Of a stretch of DNA of 40,652 nucleotides, positions 34,928 to 40,652 are shown one piece after another (positions within the stretch are counted from its first letter, which is position 1; each line of letters opens with the position of its first letter). Below the pieces are notes generated by a model. The model searched no databases. It was not told the origin of the DNA and saw only the letters and a program-made list of their open reading frames with translations. The translations under genes and the position numbers were made by a program. The stretch comes from Methylotenera sp. (GTDB taxonomy: Bacteria > Pseudomonadota > Gammaproteobacteria > Burkholderiales > Methylophilaceae). Location of the stretch: assembly GCF_029945705.1 (NCBI RefSeq), contig NZ_JAQSDC010000012.1:1-40652 (forward strand). Reading direction: 5' to 3'.

Positions 34928-37513
34928 TTAAGGTTCTCTCCGAAATATTTTGTAGAGTTCAAACCACAAAACACTTGTTAAACCCACAAAGAAACTTAAA
35001 GCGAATGCTTGAATGGTGATAGGTGCAAAATGAAAAACATCGCGCAAAATTGGTAGCAATAGCGCCAGTATTAGAAAGATGAAGGCGCCTATGATGACCC
35101 ACCATAATGCTGGATTTCGAATACCCAAAGTACGTATTACTGAATGTCGCCATGAACGGTTGACTAGTATTAAACCTAAGTTCCCAGTGACCAGTGTGGT
35201 AAAAGTCATCGCTCTGGCTGCGTCTGCTGAAGCCCCATGATTTAAAGCATAGCCCATCACAATCAATGACGGCACTAAAAGTGAAATTCCTTGTAGCAAG
35301 CTAATGAAAAAAACATGTTTGCTAAATAATAACTCTTTAGAAGAGCGTGGTGGGCGCTGCATGATATTTGATTCTGCGGGCTCCGCCTCAAAGGCGATTG
35401 AACAGGCTGGATTAATTATCATTTCTAAAAATACAATATGAACTGGCGCAAACATTGCGGGCCAGCCGAGTATTAAGGGCACAAGCGATAACCCAATAAT
35501 AGGAAAATGTACCGCGAATATATAGGCCATGCCTTTGCGCAGATTATCGAAAATGCCACGACCTAAGCGCACGGCGTGCACGATGGAGGCGAAATCATCA
35601 TCAAGCAACACCAGCGCTGCCGCTTCGCGCGCGACATCGGTGCCTCGCCCACCCATAGCAATGCCAATGTGTGAAGCTTTAAGCGCTGGTGCGTCATTCA
35701 CACCGTCGCCAGTCATTGCAACGATTTCGCCATTCGCTTTTAATGCATTCACTAAACGCAGTTTTTGCTCTGGCACCATCCGTGCAAAGATGTTGCTGTG
35801 GCGAATCCGTTCACGCAGGGTTGGTTCATCCATCTGAACGAGCTCAGCCCCTGTGATTATGCCTCCACTTCCTACAGGAAGCCCTATCTGATCAGCAATT
35901 GCAGCAGCAGTAACTGGGTAATCTCCTGTAATCATCACAACGCGAATACCTGCGGCATGACATTCCTTTAGCGCTGGCGCCACGTTGGGACGCACAGGGT
36001 CAGCAAGCCCAATCAACCCAAGAAATACAAAATCAAAATCATGCTGAATATCTGGCCACTCGCTGCCTGAGTGTTTGGCTCTTGCCACACCAAGAACGCG
36101 CATGCCTTGTTCTGCTAGTCTATTTATTTGTTTTGATAATGTTTCAATTTGCTGTTGATCAAGATGACATAAATCAGCAATAGCTTCTGGTGCGCCTTTG
36201 GCTGCCACCACATATTCATCACGGTCTAACGCTTTCCATACATTTGATAAGGCAAGCAACTCTGGAGACAAGGAGTATCCATGCGCTAGCTGCCAATCGC
36301 CATGCAAATGTTCAGTATCAACCAAATACTGTTGACCCATTTCATGAATGGCTTTTTCCATCGGATCAAAAGGTGTTGTCTCACTAGCAAGAATGGCAAA
36401 TTCTAGGACTTCGTGAAAATTTTCAGGTAATAAATTATTGATAGGGTCATGCTTCGATTTGCTAGAATGAGCTGCACTGAACACAAGGTTATGAGCCACT
36501 AATTGCTGCACAGCCATACGGTTAAAAGTGAGCGTACCTGTTTTATCAACACACATGACAGTGGCTGAACCAAGTGCTTCAACAGTATGCGCACGTCTTG
36601 TCAGTACTCGATGTTTAGAAATTCGCCATGCGCCCATTGCCATAAATACTGTCAAAACCACTGGATACTCTTCTGGCAGAATCGACATTGCTAATGTGAT
36701 TCCAGACAATAAACCATGTAACCAATCGCCATGCGTGAGCCCATAAATCACAAATAACAATAGGCTTAAAAGCGTGCCTATAATGGCAAGATTACGCACC
36801 AGCAAGCGAATCTCTTGCTGCAAGGGCGTAATCTCAACATCTAAGCCCTGCAAAGCTTTACCGATTTTGCCAATCTTGCTTCGTAGCCCTGTTGCCAGCA
36901 CCTGCGCCACTCCACGACCTTGCACCACTAATGAACCTGCGTAAACAAATGACAAACCATCACCACCAGGAGGCGTAATTTCAATATCAGGTAGCGTTTC
37001 AGACTCAACTTGTGCAATCTTACGCACAGCAACGGACTCTCCCGTAAGCAGTGATTCATCAACAGCAAAATGATTGCAAGAAATCAGCACCGCATCCGCT
37101 GGAACGCGATCACCTTCTGATAGCATGAGCAAGTCACCTCGCACCACTTCACGCCCTGCAATGCGTTGCTCTATGCCACCACGAATAACTAAAGCACGTG
37201 GGCTGGTTAAATCGCGCAGAGCTTCTAGTACTCGCTCAGTTTTATTTTCTTGATAGATAGTGATTGCCATCACAACACAGACAAAACCTAGCAACATCAG
37301 CGCATCGCTCACATCACCCAGTATCAAGTAGATTGCACCTGCCGCCACTAAAAGAAGAAACATCGGCTCGCGTATGACCTCTAGTGCGATCCCAAATAAA
37401 TTCCGGTGGCCAGAAGCTGGGAGTTCATTCATACCATCAGACTCAAGCCTTTTTAACGCTTCTGCATGAGTCAAGCCAATTTGATTTTTTACATCAATCA
37501 CAAAAGTTACCAT
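34928..37513 (-). CDS. P-type cation-transporting ATPase (P2-like) with PEEYP motif
   Basis: The 861-residue product is a membrane ion pump. It has an N-terminal cation-ATPase domain (GLTHAEALKRLESDGMNELP), TGES (157-160), the phosphorylated Asp323 in DKTGTLT, a KGAPEAI nucleotide-site motif and a GDGVNDAPAL hinge. There are about ten membrane helices. Helix 4 reads ILPEEYP (278-284), where calcium pumps have PEGLP. The helix-6 region reads IINPACSIAFEAEP instead of the N...D pattern of calcium pumps, so the transported ion is uncertain. It is the last gene of the minus-strand cytochrome and two-component group. A 7-bp hairpin stands just before its ATG. Confidence 0.88.
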   Translation of the reverse strand: MVTFVIDVKNQIGLTHAEALKRLESDGMNELPASGHRNLFGIALEVIREPMFLLLVAAGAIYLILGDVSDALMLLGFVCVVMAITIYQENKTERVLEALRDLTSPRALVIRGGIEQRIAGREVVRGDLLMLSEGDRVPADAVLISCNHFAVDESLLTGESVAVRKIAQVESETLPDIEITPPGGDGLSFVYAGSLVVQGRGVAQVLATGLRSKIGKIGKALQGLDVEITPLQQEIRLLVRNLAIIGTLLSLLLFVIYGLTHGDWLHGLLSGITLAMSILPEEYPVVLTVFMAMGAWRISKHRVLTRRAHTVEALGSATVMCVDKTGTLTFNRMAVQQLVAHNLVFSAAHSSKSKHDPINNLLPENFHEVLEFAILASETTPFDPMEKAIHEMGQQYLVDTEHLHGDWQLAHGYSLSPELLALSNVWKALDRDEYVVAAKGAPEAIADLCHLDQQQIETLSKQINRLAEQGMRVLGVARAKHSGSEWPDIQHDFDFVFLGLIGLADPVRPNVAPALKECHAAGIRVVMITGDYPVTAAAIADQIGLPVGSGGIITGAELVQMDEPTLRERIRHSNIFARMVPEQKLRLVNALKANGEIVAMTGDGVNDAPALKASHIGIAMGGRGTDVAREAAALVLLDDDFASIVHAVRLGRGIFDNLRKGMAYIFAVHFPIIGLSLVPLILGWPAMFAPVHIVFLEMIINPACSIAFEAEPAESNIMQRPPRSSKELLFSKHVFFISLLQGISLLVPSLIVMGYALNHGASADAARAMTFTTLVTGNLGLILVNRSWRHSVIRTLGIRNPALWWVIIGAFIFLILALLLPILRDVFHFAPITIQAFALSFFVGLTSVLWFELYKIFRREP

Positions 37514-37524
37514 AGTTAAAACTC

Positions 37525-37542
37525 GGTAAGCAAATGCTCACC
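37525..37542 (-). promoter_or_regulatory. Small hairpin before the ATPase start codon
   Basis: On the minus strand GGTGAGC-ATTT-GCTTACC forms a 7-bp stem (one G-U pair), followed by GAGTTTTAAC and the ATG 11 bases later. No good ribosome-binding site is visible. It may be a weak terminator after qseC or a leader structure that limits translation of the pump. Confidence 0.35.
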
Positions 37543-37564
37543 ACCATCAGATTTTGCATCTATA

Positions 37565-38899
37565 CTAAGTAATGGGCCAAATCACTTGCACCAACAAACC
37601 CTCACCTTTCTCGTTGCTGCTTAGCTCCAATCGTGCACCATGCAAATCTGCAATGCGCTTTACTATAGACAGTCCGAGTCCACTACCCTCTTCCCCACTA
37701 CCCGTAATGCGGTAGAAACGTTGCAGCACTTGGTCGCGCTCTATTTCTGCAATTCCAGGACCTGTATCACGTATCTTTAAGTGCATGCCGTTAAGATCAC
37801 TCACGCTGACTGAGACGAGACCACCAGCAGGTGTGTAACGGATAGCGTTATCTAACAAATTACGTAGGAGCAAGACTAATTGAGAGTCATCGCCAAGTAC
37901 ATTAGCAGCTTGGCCTTCCTCCAAAAACAACTCTATCTGTTTTGTATGAGCTAGAGGCTCTAGATCAGCCATTACGGATGCGGCTAAAGCTCGTAAGTTC
38001 ACCTGTTTAAAGCTATCCACTGCTGTTTCTGGATCAACTCTCGCCAAAGTTAGCAACTGCTGCACAAGCCTAGCGGCACGATCTACACCGCGCAAAACAT
38101 TCTCCAAAGCTGTATTGCGTTCTGCTCTGTCGCTAGAACGCATTGCTACTTGCGCTTGAATCTTAAGCGCTGCCAAGGGTGTGCGCAGCTCGTGTGCTGC
38201 ATCGGCAGTGAAGCGGCGCTCACTTTCAAATGCACTATCCAAGCGCGCAAATAATTCATTTAAAGCTTTGACTAAAGGCACCACCTCTTCTGGTACACCT
38301 TGCATTGCAAGAGGAACTAGCTGGTTCGCAGTACGTTGTTTTACCTCTTGCTTGAGTTGTTTCAGAGGTCGCAAGCCTGCACCAATGCCTAGCCATATCA
38401 GCAATGCGAATACAGGCAAAGCAATGAAGCTGGGAATAAGCATTTTGAGCGTAATATGTCGCGCCAATGATTCGCGTTTAGCTAAAGGCTCAGCAACTTG
38501 AATCATAAAATCGTGACGCGCGTCCCAACGCGTGAGCACACGCAGCGCTTCGCCATTGATGGTTGTTTCGCTATAGCCTTCTTTATCACTTGCCATCGCT
38601 TTGGTTGGTGCAATCGCTGAGCGAAGTAGTAACGCTTCACCACTCCAAATCTGAAAGGCCAGTTTTTGCTCATACTCATGAGAAACTGAAACTTCATTAT
38701 CTCCATGCTCCATCTGCTCATGTAATTGATGCGGTACGGTCTCCAGCAATACTTGCGCGGACTGCGCTAACTGCGCATCAAAAAGCTGATTAATCTCTTC
38801 TTGTGATTCAATATGAGTAAACCATGCCGCCACAAGCCAAGCAGCGCCAAGGCTAAGAGATAACCACAATACTAAGCGTAAGCGTAAAGAATTCATCAC
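37565..38899 (-). CDS. QseC/PmrB-type sensor histidine kinase
   Basis: The 444-residue product is a classical membrane sensor: helix 1 (about 9-27), a periplasmic sensor region (about 28-155), helix 2 (about 155-175), a HAMP-like linker, the HisKA box DAAHELRTPLAALKIQ with its phospho-His, an N-box LLRNLLDNAIRYTP and GLGLSIVK in the ATP domain. The periplasmic region has a His/Glu-rich piece (LHEQMEHGDNEVSVSHEYEQ) that might bind metal. It overlaps the upstream regulator gene by 4 bases. The signal is unknown; neighbours suggest redox or cation stress. Confidence 0.9.
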   Translation of the reverse strand: MMNSLRLRLVLWLSLSLGAAWLVAAWFTHIESQEEINQLFDAQLAQSAQVLLETVPHQLHEQMEHGDNEVSVSHEYEQKLAFQIWSGEALLLRSAIAPTKAMASDKEGYSETTINGEALRVLTRWDARHDFMIQVAEPLAKRESLARHITLKMLIPSFIALPVFALLIWLGIGAGLRPLKQLKQEVKQRTANQLVPLAMQGVPEEVVPLVKALNELFARLDSAFESERRFTADAAHELRTPLAALKIQAQVAMRSSDRAERNTALENVLRGVDRAARLVQQLLTLARVDPETAVDSFKQVNLRALAASVMADLEPLAHTKQIELFLEEGQAANVLGDDSQLVLLLRNLLDNAIRYTPAGGLVSVSVSDLNGMHLKIRDTGPGIAEIERDQVLQRFYRITGSGEEGSGLGLSIVKRIADLHGARLELSSNEKGEGLLVQVIWPIT

Positions 38900-39564
38900 C
38901 GAGTATTTTCTTTATCGATCACATAACCGACGCCTCGCAAGGTTCGAATCAACTCAGCACCAAGTTTTTTACGTAAATGATGTATGTGCACTTCCACTGA
39001 GTTGCTCTCCACTTCTTCGCCCCAGCCATATAAATTCTGTTCTAACTGCTCGCGTGATTGCACACGGCCGACATGCAATAGAAGCTCATGCAACAAAGTA
39101 AATTCGCGAGCCGAAAGCTCTACCGTTTGCCCACTTTTACTCACATGATGCGTAGAAGGTGTTAATTCAATATCCCCATGTTGCAATGTAAGCGTCACTT
39201 TTCCTGCGCTGCGGCGCAATAAAGCATTCAGTCGAGCAATCAGTTCATCTAAGTCGAATGGCTTAATAAGGTAGTCATCGGCGCCAGCATTCAAGCCACC
39301 TATACGGTCAGCTACTGTATCACGAGCGGTGAGAATTAAAACTGGAATGGTTGAGACTTGCGTACGTAGCCATTTGAGTAAGTCTGTACCACTTAATTTT
39401 GGTAAGCCTAAATCTAAAACTACAAGTGCATATTCTTCAGTTTCTAAGGCGAGTTTAGCTGCTTGGCCATCTTGCACCCAATCCACAGCAAACCCCGCCT
39501 GTTTGAGACCAGCTCGTACGCCATCACCCAGGAGGGTATCATCTTCAACCAGTAGAACTCTCAT
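38896..39564 (-). CDS. OmpR-family response regulator (QseB/PmrA-like)
   Basis: The 222-residue protein has a receiver domain (acidic Glu-Asp-Asp near 7-9, Asp51 in VVLDLGLPKLSG, Lys in LIKPFDLDEL) and a C-terminal winged-helix DNA-binding domain (about 125-218, ending LIRTLRGVGYVID). It starts 9 bases after the diheme cytochrome gene and overlaps the sensor gene, so all three are likely one transcript. It probably controls this operon or related redox genes. Confidence 0.93.
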   Translation of the reverse strand: MRVLLVEDDTLLGDGVRAGLKQAGFAVDWVQDGQAAKLALETEEYALVVLDLGLPKLSGTDLLKWLRTQVSTIPVLILTARDTVADRIGGLNAGADDYLIKPFDLDELIARLNALLRRSAGKVTLTLQHGDIELTPSTHHVSKSGQTVELSAREFTLLHELLLHVGRVQSREQLEQNLYGWGEEVESNSVEVHIHHLRKKLGAELIRTLRGVGYVIDKENTR

Positions 39565-39573
39565 ACCTGAATA

Positions 39574-40098
39574 CTAACGTGGAATCTTCACTTGCGACTC
39601 AGAAAAGTCAGCTTTTTCTGCACCCTTATGACAGGCGACGCAATTCGATGCACTGCCAACGCTTTTACGTTTAAAAGTATTTGGTGAAACCTCATCGTGC
39701 TTAGAAGTGAAATAGCGCGTTTCGCTGATGCGGATTGGCGTTTCATTTGCTGGAATCGACTGATTAATGCGGCTTGATCGACGATTATTTTGTTTATCCG
39801 CGCTATTTGCAGCCAAAAATTGAGTAATTTCATCATGCGTAGCTGCATCTAAACTGGCATTCTCGCCAAAGTGTTTATCCAAGCCTGTCATTACTTTTTT
39901 CCATGAACGCTCTGGCAATAAACTTGGGTGATAAACCATATGGCAACTACCACACTCTGTCTTCCATTTTGCATTGGTAACAGCTGGCATAGTACTAACA
40001 CCATCGCCTCCTTCACCAAATCCACCACTCGCCAATAGAGTACTAGCGGATGTAATGCTGGTGATTAATACTAAAATTTGCATCCATTTTTTCATCAT
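39574..40098 (-). CDS. Diheme c-type cytochrome (DHC-like), periplasmic
   Basis: The 174-residue product has a signal peptide (about 1-23, cut near LLA/SGG) and two heme-attachment motifs: CGSCH (49-53) and CVACH (153-157). The region between is helical and charged and includes SLLPERSWKKVM. The layout matches the diheme cytochrome DHC described in Rhodobacter, whose gene stands next to that of SHP. Here too an SHP-like gene lies just upstream. It likely carries electrons in the periplasm. The last bases lie 9 bases from the response regulator start. Confidence 0.88.
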   Translation of the reverse strand: MMKKWMQILVLITSITSASTLLASGGFGEGGDGVSTMPAVTNAKWKTECGSCHMVYHPSLLPERSWKKVMTGLDKHFGENASLDAATHDEITQFLAANSADKQNNRRSSRINQSIPANETPIRISETRYFTSKHDEVSPNTFKRKSVGSASNCVACHKGAEKADFSESQVKIPR

Positions 40099-40105
40099 AT
40101 TTTCC

Positions 40106-40254
40106 TTAAGGGTGCTTCTATAAATTCAAGTTTCTAAGCTAAACAAGGCGCGAACAAAAAATTGCGCCGCCGCATATAGTTGATATGTAAGAAGTAATTT
40201 TTTGTGAGCAACGCAGTGTGGCAACGAAAATTGGATTTATAGAAGTGCCATTAA
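40106..40254. mobile_element. 149-bp palindromic intergenic element, candidate MITE
   Basis: Positions 40106-40129 and 40231-40254 form 24-base inverted ends (20 of 24 match), and both ends are TTAA. A second nested inverted repeat is present inside: ACAAAAAATT (about 40154-40163) and AATTTTTTGT (about 40196-40205), with GC-rich GCGCC-type segments around. It has no ORF. It sits between the two cytochrome genes. Such nested palindromes are typical of non-autonomous transposon remnants. The structure is seen directly; mobility is inferred. Confidence 0.55.
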
Positions 40255-40265
40255 CACTGAGCGTG

Positions 40266-40640
40266 CTATTTCACGCTGATTAAATACTGTATGTAATCGC
40301 CTTTTTCTTGCGCGGTACAAACGCGTTCCAACACGTCTTTACAATTGCGACCAAACCATTTTTCTACCTTAGCTGCATCAGTAAACCTTTGAGGATTGGC
40401 AATGGTCGCCATCGGCTCAATTAACTTATTCGCCCGAGTTTTGCCTTGGTTGCGTGGGTCTGAAGTGTGACAAGTTGCACAACTCACTTTTTTGCCATTG
40501 CTATGCATATGTTCTGCTTTAAAAAAGTTAGCGCCTCGTTCAGCAGAAAATCCCGCAAACGCTGCATTCTCCTGCTTAGCTTGCGCCTCATATTGCTTAA
40601 GGGCATCTCTAAAAATCCACCATAATTTTGCAAACTGAGA
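40266..40640 (-). CDS. SHP/DUF1924-like monoheme cytochrome c, N-terminus broken or cut
   Basis: The C-terminal part is clear: a heme motif CATCH, then EPMATIANPQRFTDAAKVEKWF and a second Cys pair region (NCKDVLERVCTAQEKGD), as in SHP-type oxygen-binding cytochromes (DUF1924). The matching frame continues upstream with family-like sequence (DALKQYEAQAKQE, GFSAERGANFF) to about 40610, then meets an in-frame TAG at 40641-40643. No ATG, GTG or TTG stands between that stop and ATG 40506-40508, and no signal peptide is found in frame. ATG 40508 would give an 80-residue product without export signal. So the gene is frameshifted, or affected by sequence error near the window end. Marked from the first open codon. 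Confidence 0.65.
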   Translation of the reverse strand, partial: SQFAKLWWIFRDALKQYEAQAKQENAAFAGFSAERGANFFKAEHMHSNGKKVSCATCHTSDPRNQGKTRANKLIEPMATIANPQRFTDAAKVEKWFGRNCKDVLERVCTAQEKGDYIQYLISVK

Positions 40641-40652
40641 CTATGTGTGGCT

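Noticed and set aside
1-40652. tRNA genes, CRISPR arrays, prophage or transposase genes
   Set aside because: I looked for cloverleaf-like arms with CCA ends, regularly spaced repeats and transposase or integrase motifs and found none.

Overview
The window looks like ordinary chromosome from a free-living betaproteobacterium. Protein content and gene order point to the Methylophilaceae (Methylotenera/Methylophilus type); this is inference from recalled synteny and sequence style, not a database search. Base composition is moderately AT-rich and even throughout. I see no phage, transposase, CRISPR array or tRNA gene. Two blocks keep a gene order also known from Pseudomonas: tyrS/M23 peptidase/anmK/erpA/bactofilin/argC, and argH/algZ/algR/hemC/hemD/hemX/hemY.

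Layout. At the left edge (1-85) a strong promoter of rRNA type points out of the window. Bases 86-5360 carry tyrosyl-tRNA synthetase, a LytM-type murein hydrolase, AnmK and citrate synthase. Bases 5456-7373 are a small metal-handling cassette: a Cys/Met-rich secreted protein, an outer-membrane protein, a MerP-like periplasmic protein and a MerT-like membrane protein. A bidirectional terminator follows. Next, on the minus strand, come erpA, bactofilin, a membrane coiled-coil protein and argC, then rpsI and rplM. Bases 11105-13414 encode a FimV-like protein. The minus-strand block 13435-21389 is yicC-gmk-rpoZ-spoT-recG-ubiC-ubiA, covering transcript turnover, nucleotide and ppGpp metabolism, fork rescue and the first two ubiquinone steps. 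The plus-strand block 21595-26361 is a Ser/Thr kinase and PP2C phosphatase pair, then rph-rdgB-small ORF-hemW in a tightly overlapped stack.

A second FimV-like gene and argH (26381-29426, minus) precede the plus-strand algZ-algR-hemC-hemD-hemX-hemY series (29640-34740). In this series hemY is reduced to its N-terminal part. The right end (34928 to the edge, minus) is an apparent redox and signalling operon: a monoheme c-type cytochrome of the SHP/DUF1924 type, a diheme c-type cytochrome, an OmpR/QseBC-type two-component system and a P-type cation ATPase.

The most interesting points are: an in-frame palindromic repeat that has become about 42 codons of recG; two FimV-related genes 13 kb apart whose N-terminal modules look complementary; the MerT/MerP-like cassette without merA or merR; a 149-bp palindromic element of MITE type between the two cytochrome genes; hemW with no canonical start codon before its radical-SAM cysteines; a shortened HemY; and the rRNA-type promoter at the left edge.
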